Source: Ophiocordyceps camponoti-saundersi (nom. inval.)
Taxonomy: Eukaryota; Ascomycota; Sordariomycetes; Hypocreales; Ophiocordycipitaceae
Assembly: GCA_003339415.1 (NCBI GenBank)
Contig: PDHQ01000002.1
Location: 436,159-500,158 of the forward strand
Reading direction: 5' to 3'
Length of the DNA stretch: 64,000 nt
This document shows, piece after piece, positions 11,269-23,025 of the stretch. A program made the position numbers and the translations under genes. Below the pieces are notes generated by a model. That model worked only from the letters and a program-made list of their open reading frames with translations, searched no databases and was not told where the DNA came from. Position 1 is the first letter of the stretch. The number at the start of each line of letters is the position of its first letter.

Positions 11269-13663
11269 ATGCGGTTCGGCAAGACGCTGCGGGAGGCCGT
11301 GTACGAGCCATGGAAGGACGAGTACATGGACTACGGAAAGCTCAAGGGGCTGCTACACGAGGACAAGGACGAGGAGTGGACGGAAGAGGACGAGAAGCGC
11401 TTCTGCGACGAGATCTTCAGCACGCAGCTCGACAAGGTGGCGCGCTTCCAGCGGAAGAGGTTTGACGAGCTGCAGAGGCGCGTCGACAGGGCCTTTGGCA
11501 CCCTGACGGAGTTGGTTCCGGCACAGGGTGCACAAGATGACGACAAGCGACCGGCCGACGAAGTGCAGTCGCGCTTGCGGGAGCTCGAGGCCGAGCTCGA
11601 CGACATCACCGACCAGGTCAAGGAGCTCAAGAAATACAGCAGCATTAATTACACTGGCTTCCTCAAAATGGTCAAGAAGCACGACCGCAAGCGAGGCGAC
11701 CGCTACCGCGTGCGGCCCGTGATGCAGCTGAGCCTGGCCCAACGGCCTTTCAACTCTGAGCAGGGTTACTCTCCCCTTCTTAACAAGCTGTCCGTAATGT
11801 ACTTTGCCATCCGGCAGCAGCTCGAGGGCGAGCGCGGTCAAGCGCCCCCGGACCTCGAGAGCCCGGGCGAGACGCTCCACGGCGAGCGTTACACTGCCCA
11901 TAAGTGTGAGACCCTCGGGTCCATTCCTCTCGCCCCCAGTACCGGGATAACGCGATTTCGCTGACGACACCAGTCTGGATACACGCCGACAACCTCATCG
12001 AGGTCAAGACGCTGATCCTCCGCCGCCTCCCGGCTCTCGTTTACAGCGAGCAGTCGGCCAAGGAGCTCGACGGTAGGGACTCGCCTGCCATCACGTCGCT
12101 TTACCTAGATAACCACGACTTCGACATCTACTCGGCAAAGTTGGACCGCAAGTCTGAGGCCTCAACCCTCCGGCTACGGTGGTACGGCCAGTTGAGCGAC
12201 CGGCCCGAGATCTTCGTCGAACATAAGACGGCCGACGACAAGGGACACAGCCAGGAGCACAAGTTTCCCACCAAGGACAAATACATCAAGCCCCTGCTCA
12301 ACGGCGATAATGTGACGGAGAAGAGGGCCCAGAAGCTGGAGCGGCAGGGTGTGTCGACCGAGCAGGTCCAAGAATACAAGACGACGGTGGCACAGACGCA
12401 GGAACTGATACGGCAGAAGAAGCTGTCGCCGGTGTTGAGAGCCAATTACGTCCGCACGGCCTTTCAGAAGCCGGCCGACGACCGCGTCCGCATCTCCATC
12501 GACGCCAATCTGGTCTTTATCCGCGAGGACACGTTCGACGCCAGCCGTCCCTGCCGCGATCCCAACGAATGGCACCGGCTGGATATTGACAACAGCAATA
12601 TGACGTACCCGTTCAAGAATATGAACCAGAGCGAGATATCCAAGTTTCCCTACGCAGTGCTGCAGATTAAGCTCAAGGAAGACGGCAATCGGAAGCGGCC
12701 GTCGTGGGTCGAAGACTTGATGGCCTCCCATCTCATCCATCCGGCGCCTCGCTTCTCCAAATTCGTCCACGGCGTGGCGTCTTTGTTCGAGGACTACGTC
12801 AACAACCTGCCATTCTGGCTGAGCGACCTGGAGACGGACATTCGCAAGGATCCGCAAAGGGCGTTTGAGGAAGAGGAGCAGCGTAGGGCGCAGCGGGCCG
12901 ACGACGTCCAGGCCGTCGGCAGCCTGCTGGCGGCCACCAGGACCGGCGGCTCTTCTACCTACAAGGCCGCGCAGAGCTCGCCGGTAGGGGATTCGTTCCT
13001 CGCCGAGCGGGCCGTGGCCGACTCCAAGGCGTCCATGTCTCGCTCGCTGGGAAAGATTTCGACGGTCGAGGAGCGGGGGGAATCTCACGAACAAGGGGCG
13101 AGCGGCAGCTACGGCACACTTGCGTCCGTCTTCCCGGGACTCTCCCTTTCCAAGTACTCGCGGGCGAAGAGGCAGCTGCCAGAGGGCGTGGTGAAGCCGA
13201 CGCAGTGGATCAAGAACATGGGGGAGTTGAAGGTCGAGCCCAAGGTGTGGCTGGCCAACGAGCGCACTTTTCTCAAGTGGCAGCACATCTGCGTCCTGCA
13301 GGGGAGCCTGGCACTGGGACTCTACACGGCGGCGGGCAAGGACACGGCGGCAGGGGCCATGGGCATCGTCTTCGTCGCCATCGCCGCCTTTGCGGGGCTC
13401 TGGGGATACTATATGCTGCGCACGCGACGGAGGATGATTATGGAGAGGAGCGGCAAGGACTTTGACAGGATGCTGGGGCCCATTGTGATGAGCGGCGCGT
13501 TGATGACGGCGTTGATTATCAACTTTGTGTTGCAGGTGAGTTCCTCTGACCTACGGGGCTTGAGAGGAAGTCACTGACGGGCTTGACTGCCTTGTAGTAT
13601 CAGAAATTCGTGGTGAGGGTTGGTGGGACGAGTGGAGGGGGACTGATGGCGGATGAGCTGTAA
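11269..13663 (+). CDS. VTC4: Vacuolar transporter chaperone 4, polyphosphate polymerase
   Basis: The model is join(11269..11905, 11974..13535, 13598..13663), 754 aa. VTC4 is the catalytic subunit of the VTC complex, which makes polyphosphate from ATP and passes it into the vacuole. Residues 1-150 form an SPX domain, the inositol-pyrophosphate sensor (MRFGKTLREAVYEPWKDEY and the Lys-rich KMVKKHDRKRG). The tunnel-shaped catalytic domain follows, with SLYLDN, RLRWYG, EHKTA and IDANLVFIRED. Last comes a DUF202/VTC1-like part with three hydrophobic segments after KVWLANERTFLKWQ. Intron 1 (68 nt) rejoins AHK-FWIHADN. Intron 2 (62 nt) lies near the third membrane segment and leaves a final exon coding 21 residues. 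The SPX domain implies control by cellular phosphate status. Confidence 0.94.
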
Positions 13664-14333
13664 TGAGAAGGGGGAGGGGGGAAGAAGGTTTATCGTACAA
13701 GGATTGAGATTCAAGTCTTCTTTTGGGTGGAGTCAACAACGAGAGGAGAAATCGAACTCGCACATAAAAGACCCATGGGAGCTGTGCATGTCGTCTGTTA
13801 ACTGAGGTGCCGAGTTGATGCCCGTCTCGGAGCTGAGGTCCGGGGGTGTGGGGCCGTGTTTGATTCCGCTTTCGGGGCCGGGGTATAGACGTATGTACCT
13901 AGGTACATGTGGGCAGATGCTGACGTCATTTCTCGTCAACGATGGCAACCAATCAGTTCGTCCAATCGAAAGAGTTGTGCGGATACCTGCTCTTGTGTGA
14001 GCCGAAGCCGGAGGTACATTTTCGTATGTAGCTTCCATCTCCACGGACGATTTGACGTCATGAGCTGCGGATCCAGCGGGGGAGCAATTGAGGCTGGTAT
14101 GAGCATCTGAGCTTATACATACTGGTGATAATTCATTCTTCTTTAATAAATTAAGCCTCAGAAGATATTCGATAGGAAGGAAATTCAGACGTCAAGTAGG
14201 AAGAAACAGGAGAAATAAAAACGGAGTTAAACAGATAGACGCTGTGGAGGGGGTTGCATCACTCCAGCTAGAAACCCCTCCCCCCTCTCGCACTCCCCCC
14301 CCCCTCCTCTAAGACCAGCCGTCGACCAAAACC
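13664..14333. other. Intergenic spacer with a 16-bp perfect palindrome
   Basis: This 670-bp spacer lies between VTC4 and the FGGY kinase. It contains the perfect palindrome ATGTACCTAGGTACAT at 13893-13908 and a C/T-rich leader with two poly-C runs just before the kinase ATG. I see no coding potential. Confidence 0.6.
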
Positions 14334-16468
14334 ATGCACGCGTTTAAGCCCATCAAGGCCATGGAGTGAGTCCGTCCATCACTCCTCCGGTCTACTCTTA
14401 TCCTTCTCTTCTTCGTACTATCTCTGCCGTCATGGCCATGTTGGATGGGACGATGCCGGCTGACGACCTGTCCGTCCTGAGCAGGCCGCACAATGTGCTG
14501 GTGAGGAAGCCTTTCCCCCTTCCCACGGCCTTGATCGGGGGAGGAGATGGACTAGAATGACGCGGACACGGTTAGGACCATTATATCGGCGTCGACGTCG
14601 GTACTGGTTCGGCGCGGGCTTGCATCATCGACGAGTCGGGTGATATCAAAGCCCTTGCGTCGCGGGATATCAAGCTATGGCAGCCGGAGACGGGCTACTA
14701 CGTACGTACGCCGCAAGGATTTTTGTACGTTCTTCGAGCATGATCTTGATCCTTTCGTCCCTCACAGGAGCAATCGACGACGGACATTTGGCAGTGCGTG
14801 TGCGAGTGCGTGAGAAAGGTGGTGAGCGAGTCTGGGGTAGAGGCAGCCTCCATCAAGGGCATCGGCTTCGACGCGACCTGCTCCCTCGCCGTCTTCTCCC
14901 GCGACACGGACGAGCCGGTACCTGTAACGGGACCGGACTTTGCCAACGACGGGCAAGACCGCAACGTCATCCTCTGGCTGGACCATCGACCGGTGGAGGA
15001 GACGAGGGCGGTCAACGCCACGAACCATCCGCTGCTCAAGTACGTGGGCGGGAAGATGAGCATCGAGATGGAGATACCCAAAGTTCTCTGGCTCAAGAAT
15101 CATATGCCCGCCCATCTCTTCTCCCGCTGCAAGTTCTACGACCTGGCCGACGCCCTAACCCATCTGGCTACCGGGTCCGAGGCACGCAGCTACTGCAGCG
15201 CCGTCTGTAAGCAGGGGTACGTCCCCGTCGGCGTCGACGGGAGCGTTCGTGGATGGCAGAAAGACTTTTATGAGGCTGTCGGGCTTGGAGACCTGGCTGA
15301 GCATGATTTTGAGCGCATGGGTGGCGTTCATGACTTGGTAACGACAACCTCTGTACCAGATCCCCGAGTCTTGCTTCTCATATTTCGTTGTTGTCTTGTG
15401 CTGATCTCTTGCGTGTTCTCTTTCCATTAGAATGGCACATTTCACAGCGCTGGCGATCGCGTCGGATCCCTCAGCCGGCTTGCGGCGCAGCAGCTGGGAC
15501 TCCCCGTAGGCGTGGCGGTTGGCAGCGGCGTCATCGACGCATACGCCGGCTGGGTCGGAACGGTCGGCGCAAAAGTTCACCTCGGCGACCACGAGCTCAC
15601 GGCGGGAGTTCCGCTCAACGACGTGTCGCAGGCCTTTACCAGGTTGGCTGCCGTGGCCGGGACGTCAACCTGTCACCTGGCCATGTCGGAGTCGCCCGTC
15701 TTCGTTCAGGGCGTTTGGGGTCCTTATCGAGACGTCCTGTTGCCGGGTTATTGGATGGCCGAGGGCGGACAGTCGGCTACGGGCGAACTGTTGCGACACA
15801 TTGTCGATATTCATCCTGCTTTTCATGAGACGTGTGCGCTGGCCAAGGCCGAAGACAAGCATATATACGACTTTCTCAACTCCCACCTCGAGCAGATGGC
15901 TGCCGAGCGAGGCGCCCCTAGCATCCCTCATCTAGCCCGCCACCTCTTCTTCTACGGCGATCTATGGGGGAACCGATCGCCGGTGGCGGACGCCGACATG
16001 AAGGGAGCCATGGTGGGCATGGACAGCGACAAGAGCACGGACAACATGGCGTTGTGGTACTACGCCACGATGGAGTTCATCGCCATGCAGACGCGGCAGA
16101 TCATCGACCAGATGAACGGGTCAGGCCACGCCATATCGTCCATCTTCATGTCCGGCTCGCAATGTCAGAACGCGGTACTCATGAGCCTCATGGCCACCAT
16201 CTGCGGGATGCCGGTCCTGATACCCCGATACGTCCACGCTGCCGTCGTGCACGGAGCTGCCATGCTGGGCGCGAGGGCGGCTAAAGGAGAGTCCCTTTGG
16301 AGCATCATGGATCGCATGAGTAAGACTGGGAGGCTGGTCCAGCCTGGTACTGACAGGGCTGAGAAGGCGCTTCTGGACGCAAAGTATGACGTGTTTTTGG
16401 ATATGTGCTCGGCTCAGCAGACGTATCGTGCCAAGATCGATAAGGCTGTTGAGGAGTCACGGGCTTAG
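14334..16468 (+). CDS. FGGY-family carbohydrate kinase, D-ribulokinase-like
   Basis: The model is join(14334..14365, 14485..14500, 14576..14701, 14768..15337, 15431..16468), 593 aa, resembling yeast YDR109C and the metazoan FGGY protein, which phosphorylate D-ribulose or similar ketopentoses. The ATP-binding start is HYIGVDVGTGSARA; later come GFDATCSLAVF, WLDHRP, GSGVIDAYAGWVG, VAGTSTCHLAMS and the C-terminal SGSQCQN. Exon 2 is only 16 nt. It is supported by a GTGAGT donor, a GGCTGAC branch site 20 nt before GAGCAG, and an in-frame junction giving AMEPHNVLDHYIGVDVG. An alternative start inside intron 1 (MLDGTMPADD, in frame to the same downstream exon) is possible. The remaining introns are 75, 66 and 93 nt. 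The substrate is inferred from family resemblance only. Confidence 0.85.
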
Positions 16469-17130
16469 TGGAAAGAATGGACATGGGGATTATGTATATT
16501 TGAATCGGGAGGTGTTGAGGGATAGGTGTTGAAGGAGGAGTATGATATTTCGCATGTTGAAGAGGGCGTCGTCTATTTTCGGGGACTTTTTTTCTGTTGT
16601 CTCTTTCGCTGTCCCTCGCGATTGTAATGGTGCGATCGTCGTCGTCGCATTCATTGCCGCCTTAATAAGGCAACCGTATGACCGTTTGGCCACGTCAATG
16701 ACGCTGTTCCACGAGACGAAGCTGATATCACGGGCAGTCAATCTCCAGACAAGCGATCTCCGACGGATTATCCATGATCCGACCTTGTTTACTCCATGTC
16801 GCGACTCGCGCAGCCTCGAGCTCTCTCATTGGTCAAAGCTCTTCCTTACTCAGCCTCCATCATTTAGATTCTTTCTTCAAAAGCTCACTGCCAGCCTCGT
16901 TGGCTGCAACTCCAAGCGGGAGGAGAAAGGAGAAGAAATACCCTTCCTCCTCCAAACCATCTCAGGAGCCGTGCATACGCGCGCTTCCTTGAAAGCGCGT
17001 TGCAGTTCTTCCCTTCCTTCGAATAATATCCCCGCGAAAAGTACACTCTTCACTCTCGTTCTTATACTGCGTCGGCCGTTTTCACCTCTCTCCTTTCTCT
17101 CCCGCCGGTTCACTGAAGAACTTCGCGTCC
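16469..17130. other. Spacer upstream of NIC96
   Basis: The 662-bp region carries the kinase 3' end and the NIC96 promoter/leader. It is C/T-rich close to 17100. A 213-codon open frame crosses it, but it has no recognisable domain and runs into NIC96 in another frame, so I do not call it. Confidence 0.5.
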
Positions 17131-20100
17131 ATGTTTGGACAGACTGCTGCCTCCGCTGGAGGGTCGTCGCTGTTTGGAAATAACCAGCAGCAGGCTACTT
17201 CCGGGGGCTTGTTCGGACAGTCAGCGGCGCAAAATCAGCCGACGACGACGACGACGACGACAACGACGGCGGCGGCTGGTGGTGGAGGAGGGCTTTTCGG
17301 ACAGACTGGGCAGAATCAGCAGGCTCCGGCGACGGGGGGCGGGCTTTTTGGTCAACAGCCGGCGCAGACGCAGACGACGGGTGCTACTGGTGGTGGTGGT
17401 GGTCTTTTTGGTCAGACTCAGAACCAGACGGCGACTACAGGCGGCGGCGGTCTATTTGGCCAACCTGCTCAGAATCTGGCGATGACTACGGGCGGTGGCG
17501 GTCTGTTTGGCCAGCCTGCTCAGAATCAGACGACGCCTACAGGCGGCGGCGGTCTATTTGGTCAAACTGCTCAGAATCAGACGTCGACGACGTTAGGCGG
17601 TGGTGGTCTGTTTGGCCAACCCGCTCAGAATCAGGCGACAGCTACAGGCGGCGGCGGTCTGTTTGGCCAACCCGCCCAGAATCAGGCGACAAATACAGGC
17701 AGCGGCGGTCTCTTTGGCCAAACCGCTCAAAACCAGACGTCGACTGCAGCCGGAGGGGGCCTCTTCGGCCAGCCATCACAGAACCAGCCCTCCCTCTTCG
17801 GCGGATCGAACCTCCAGGGCAGCGCTCTCGGTGCTTCAACTGCCAAACCCTCGCTCTCGCTCTTCGGGTCGACAACCGCCGCCAATGCCAACACCGCGCA
17901 GCCGCAGCAAAATGCCCTCTACGGCAGCCTCGCAGGGGCCCCCACGCCGGCTCAGTCTCAGTCTCAGCCGCAGCTCGCCGGCGCCTATTTCGACAGCCTA
18001 TTTGCCAAGACGCTCAAGGAAGGCGGCGGCAAGACTAACATGGAGTCTCTTCCCAGCTTGGAGCTCGGCCTGGGTGATCTGCGTCACCGGCTAAGGAAAC
18101 TCCAGCACAAGGGCAACGAGAAACCACTCGATGGCAAGGCGCACTACCTACTCGCGGCGTCCGGAGTCGACCCCAGTGCCGCCGCCAAGGACCTCGGCAT
18201 GCTCGACGTCCAGGGCGGGCGCGCCGAGCGAGCCGCCGGTTACACCCCGAGTGAGCTTGATGTCGAGACGTACCTCTCGAACCTCCAGACCAAGACAACG
18301 CTGAGCATGATCTCGGACGGTCTCGAGCGGTCGCTGCGCGACTTCGACAACTTCCTCGAGGACCATGTGGCCATGGAATGGGACGCCCAACGGAAGCGCA
18401 TCTATCAACACTTTGGTATCAAGCCTCGTGAAGACTCTGCCGCCGCCCGCGACTCTCAGGCTGCCAGCTTTGGCCGCTCGCGCCGCAGCAAGGGACAGCC
18501 CAGTGCCTCGCGCGCCGGCGGGCGCAGCAGCATGCTCGGCGCCTCGATGGCTCAGCGTTCCGTCATCGGGCCCCCGAGCCGAATCGGCCCTCACCCGTCG
18601 GCCGACTTCTCCGACATCGACATGCTCCCCGCCGACGCCGCCCTCAAGACGCGCGGCGCTACCGAGCTCCGCGTCCTCCGGGAGACGCAGGCCAAGCTGG
18701 CCGACAAGGTGCGTGCTCTCAACGAGGCGCGGCTGGGCAAACGCCCCTACGCCATCTTCGCCGAGCTGTGTGAGGTGGCGCACAAGTCACCCGAGCCGCA
18801 CGCGCCGCACGTCGTCGAGGCCTACCGCGCCATGATGGAGCTGGTGGGCGAGAGCGACGTCGATTCCGCTGCCGCGCCCGAGCGCCGCTTCGCCGACCTG
18901 TACCTCGACGAGAATCCGCAGTCGGTCGGCGCCGTCGAAATGCGGAGGCGTATTCTGCAGGCCGCCAACAGTTTCCTCGAGCAACAGTTCATGCGACAGG
19001 TCGAGTCACTCATCGCCAAGCATCCTCACGAGGCCAGGCTCGGCGGTATGCCCGACGTGACGAGCAAGATTAAGGCCTACATCCGCCTGCGCTCCGCTCG
19101 CAAGGACCTGGTGCCGGACAACACGGAGCTGCAGCAGCTGCACGGCGAGTACGTCTGGGCCGTCGTCTTCTACCTCCTCCGGTCCGGCCACGTCAACGAG
19201 GCGGCGCAGTACGTCAACGACAATAGCGGTCAGTTCCGCGGCATCGATCGCACCTTTGCCACCTATCTCAACAGCTACGCCGTCAGCGAAGACCGCCGCA
19301 TCACCAACCGCAAGCTGCTCGACCGCTGCACCAACGAGTACACGCAGCGAGCCCGCAACGCTCCGGACCACTCCGTCGACCCCTTCCGCATGGCCTGCTA
19401 CAAGGTCATCGGCCGCGTCGAGCTCGCCAACCGCAGCCTCGACGGCCTCAACACCGACATCAACGACTGGATCTGGCTGCAGTTTAACCTGGCCAGGGAG
19501 GGCGACCGCGCCGTCGAGATGGCCGGCGAGTCGTACGGCCTGGCCGAACTGCAGGCCAGCGTCCGCGACATTGGACTCAAGCACTTTCCCAAGGCCAGCG
19601 CCTCCGACGACGCGGGCAACGGCAGCTTCGGCATGTTCTTTTACCTGCAGATCCTGGCCGGCATGTTTGAGGACGCCGTGGCCTACCTTTACCCCTTCTC
19701 CTACGTCGACGCCGTCCACTTCGCCCTTGCGCTGACCTATTACGGTCTACTACGGCCCAGCGACCCGGCCTCGGGTTCGGACGAGCTGCGCAGCCTCAGC
19801 GTCAAGGAGCTGCCGCAGATCAACTTTGGTCGGATGCTGGGCTACTACACACGCGACTTCCGCGCTGCCGACGTAGTCTCGGCCGCCGACTACCTGGCTC
19901 TCATCTGCCTAAACGACGACCTAGGCGGCGAGGCCGGCCGGCGGCAGGGCGCCCTCTGCCATGAGGCGCTGCGCGACCTGGTGCTGGAGACGCGCGAGTT
20001 CAGCAAGCTCCTGGGCGACGTCAGGCCCGACGGCCGCGGCATACGCGGCGTCATCGAGGAGCGCGCGCCGCTTATGGGGCTTGACGCCGACGGTCACTTC

Positions 20101-20926
20101 GTCAATACGGTGACGCTGCAGGCGGCAAGCTTCGCCGACGAGAACGGGCGGACGACGGACGCGGTGCTACTGTACCACCTGGCGGGCGAGTACGACACCG
20201 TCGTGGCCATTGTCAGCCGCGCCCTAAGCGAGGCCGTGTCGCTCGAGATGGGCGAGGACCCGATGCGGCTGGCCACCATCAGGCCGCGAGCCGGGGTCGA
20301 GGCCGACACAGACGCCGGCCAGCAAGGCGGGCTCAGCCTGGCGGCCATCGACGACCCCGTCGAGCTGGCAAAGGTCATGATGACCCTGTACGAGCGGGAC
20401 GCCATGTTCTACAGCAAGATTCAGGCGGAGAACAGGGTGGCCTGCCACGTGCTACTGGAGATGAGCGGCATCAAGAAGCTGGTCGAGGCCGGACGGTGGG
20501 CGCAGGCCCTTGACGTAAGTTTACAACCCCCCCGGGGCCTCGTCCTTCTTGTCACTCGAACGGAAACAGATGATCGTGGAAGACTTTGCTGACACGGGGT
20601 CGCAGAAAATGCGTGGGCTCGAGATCCTGCCGTTGGACGCAGCGGGCGACGCGAGCACAATCCGGGCGTATGCTTCCAAGTTCTCCGGGCTGTCGCAGCC
20701 TGTATCGATCAACGTACCGAACCTGCTGATGTGGACCATCATCTGCTGCCTGCGCCAAAAAGAGCAGCTCACCAATGGCCAGTTCAGCGGCAACGAGGGG
20801 ACGCGGCGCTTGATGGTGAACCAGCTAAAGCAGATGACGCTGGACCTGACGACGTATACGAGCCAACTGCGGTATCGCTTCCCGCCGCACCTGCACGAGG
20901 CGCTGGCGAGGGCGTCCGTCGAGTAG
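17131..20926 (+). CDS. NIC96: Nucleoporin NIC96/NUP93 family with N-terminal GLFG repeats
   Basis: The model is join(17131..20514, 20570..20926), 1246 aa; the single 55-nt intron has GTAAGT and ACAG ends. NIC96 is a linker scaffold of the nuclear pore inner ring and anchors the Nsp1-Nup49-Nup57 trimer. Residues 1-260 hold about 15 FG dipeptides, mostly GLFGQ in Gly/Gln/Thr spacers. A coiled region around residues 290-450 would be the trimer-binding part. The remaining 700 residues form an alpha-helical solenoid typical of NIC96 (YLRSGHVNEAAQYV, DWIWLQFNLARE, YLALICLNDD) ending with the conserved LEILPLD and VSINVPNLLMW segments. Yeast Nic96 lacks an extensive GLFG array, so the fused FG domain is a lineage trait. 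The repeats are coded by near-identical ~60-nt units and may vary in number between strains. Confidence 0.9.
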
Positions 20927-21038
20927 GTAGGGTCGAAAGTGTGGGATCATGAGGAAGCTCTGGTTCTTTGAAGGGAAGAGCGAGGTGTGTACGAGCTGGG
21001 CAGCTAAGCTTGCTCCGGCCGAAGACTTCATTATCTAC

Positions 21039-21996
21039 CTATCGGGTCTGAGGGTAACGAGCTCGTCGTCTAGCCTCACCTGGTGGCAAGGCCGTTGCCC
21101 ATATGGCCGTCATTACAATATACTCCGATGACGTCGTCTCCGTTGGAAGAAGTCGACTGCTCCTCTGAGCGGCAATTCGGGCGATGGGATCGTGGGTGAC
21201 AGGTCGGCTGCTCTTCGCGGAATCCTCCTGGACGGCGGCATCCTGGGCGGCGGCGGCGCCACCATAGCCGCCCTTTGATTCCTCCCCCACCTCCTGTCCT
21301 CCGCCCTTGACGCGCAAGTCGAGAAGGGACTCGTGATGGACTTTGGCGGCCGTTTCGTAGCCTCCTTGGGCGGTGCCCCTGACCTCTCGACCTGTATTAG
21401 GACAGGAGTTGCGGCCTCTTCGGACGCAGGTATCCGGGCCGGTGCCGTCCATGCCTTCTCTTCTCCAGTTTGCTCCATCGATGGCGGGCTTTTCGATGAC
21501 TTCGATGCCGTATTCTGGGATTGGGATCGGTTTCTTGTATCGATCTTCTGTGTTTTCCATTGATGACTTTCGGACGACGTCCGAGCTGTAGTGCATGACG
21601 GGGAGGGGCCTGGTCTTTGGCTTTCTTCCAGTGTCCGTCGTTGGTGTCGCGAGGTCGTCTCCGGGAACTTTGCCGACTGATAGGTCTAATGCGTTTCGCG
21701 GTGAGATGGACATAGTTGGAGGTTTCCTTCTCGTCTTGTCAAGCTGTCCCTTCTTTTTGTTCATTGTCGTCCCTCTTCGTTAGTCTAAAGTTCTCCTATA
21801 AACTTGACACGCATCATACTGGTTTCGGAAGTACGGCGGGAAAGGTAAGATGAAGCGGTAGAGAAACTTGTTCTTCCTCAGGTAGGTAGTTTACCTTGCC
21901 TTCGAGTTGGGAGCTCGTTGAAGCACCATCGTCTCTAGCCTGTGCAATGATGACGAGGCTGACGAGAGAGATCAACAAGAGACGAAAGTATCGCAT
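21039..21996 (-). CDS. Candidate secreted protein, lineage-specific
   Basis: The model is complement(join(21039..21752, 21820..21996)), 296 aa. The first exon starts with a clear signal peptide, MRYFRLLLISLVSLVIIAQA. The proposed 67-nt intron (GTATGA, CTAAC branch site, AAAAG) joins ...AVLPKP to KGQLDKTRRK. The mature part is basic and polar, low in hydrophobics, with only two Cys (DTC and NSC) and several dibasic sites. I recognise no domain. The function is unknown; a secreted effector-like role is possible. A shorter model is the single-exon frame beginning at 21764 (MNKKKGQ), which would lack the signal peptide. The intron was chosen because it joins the signal peptide to the only long downstream frame. 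The gene is convergent with NIC96, 112 bp apart. Confidence 0.4.
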
Positions 21997-23025
21997 GGTT
22001 TGTTTCTGTTCTTCTTCAGTTCTTTTCCCGTCTTTCTTTCTATCACTGTGTCTCTCCGTCTGTGTCTGTGACCAACTCTCCAACTCTTCCCCCCCTCGAC
22101 CAAACACCGTTTCCTTTCTATCCTACTTTCTGTTGCTAATCTTAGCAACTTCTCCATCCCCTTTTCTCTTTCTTAAGGTTGATGAAACCTGATGCTAGAA
22201 TAGCCATTGAGAGTAATTTCGTGTTCGTATCTCCAGCCAAGACTGATAACATGACCAGTCTTTTTGTTTTCTTTCCTCGGATTGAAACTTGGAAGGGGGG
22301 GGGAAGAGAGAAAGAGAGAGTTAGAAGGAAGAGAGAAAAGATATGAGGAGATTTGGGAAGTTGGTGTTACAGAGCCTTGGCGTTGGCTTTCCCTCGTTGC
22401 CCTTTTTCTTGTCTTGGCTTGCTTTAGGTTTGGTTTCTGTTGCATCTTATGATTGGCGATGTTACCTCTTGTACATAAAGACGGACGAGGTTTGGAGGGG
22501 GAGATATATAGGAACGGAGCTTTCGGACTTCGTATTTGACGTTATCACTATGTTTGTCACGATAAAGACAACTCGTATGCTCGGTTCAGTAGGGCTGGAG
22601 TGACTCAACTAGGTTGAAGAACGTCGAGGAGGGAGAAGTTGTGATCGGTGACTTGTGTTACCGATCGGTTGCGTTACTTTCCGAGGAGAGCATCACTCTC
22701 GTATTACCGAGTGATGTGCTCGGCTGATTGGCAAAGTTTGAGTTAATGATGGAGTTCCCTGTTGAGTCTCTGGCCAGATCCGTATTGGAAAGCCATCCAT
22801 CGAACATGCAGTTAACCGTACTTACTTACATGTGGCAGAGTCGAAGAGAGCTGTGCTTACGGAGGTCATCGATGCTGATGATTTCGTAGCCTGATTGACG
22901 TGGTCTTTAAGGAAAGCCTACCTATGTATGTACGTATGCCCTGATCCTCGTACGGATATCATAACCAAGACAAGAGGCTTTCTCCCCCTCACGTAACCCA
23001 TGTTACAGACTGCTCTTCTACCTCA
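21997..23025. other. Intergenic region with GA-rich stretch and near-inverted repeats
   Basis: No gene is supported in this 1-kb spacer. It contains a purine-rich stretch at 22290-22350, and two near-inverted repeats: ATCGGT..ACCGAT around 22645-22668 and GAGCATCACTC..GAGTGATGTGCTC at about 22688-22721. The latter could form a hairpin, but there is no sign that it is a functional RNA. Confidence 0.4.

Noticed and set aside
12174..13286. 370-codon antisense frame opposite VTC4
   Set aside because: Shadow of the VTC4 coding frame; composition mirrors its codons.
22640..22725. Hairpin-like near-inverted repeats, considered as a structured RNA
   Set aside because: Stems are short and imperfect, and there is no promoter or conserved context.
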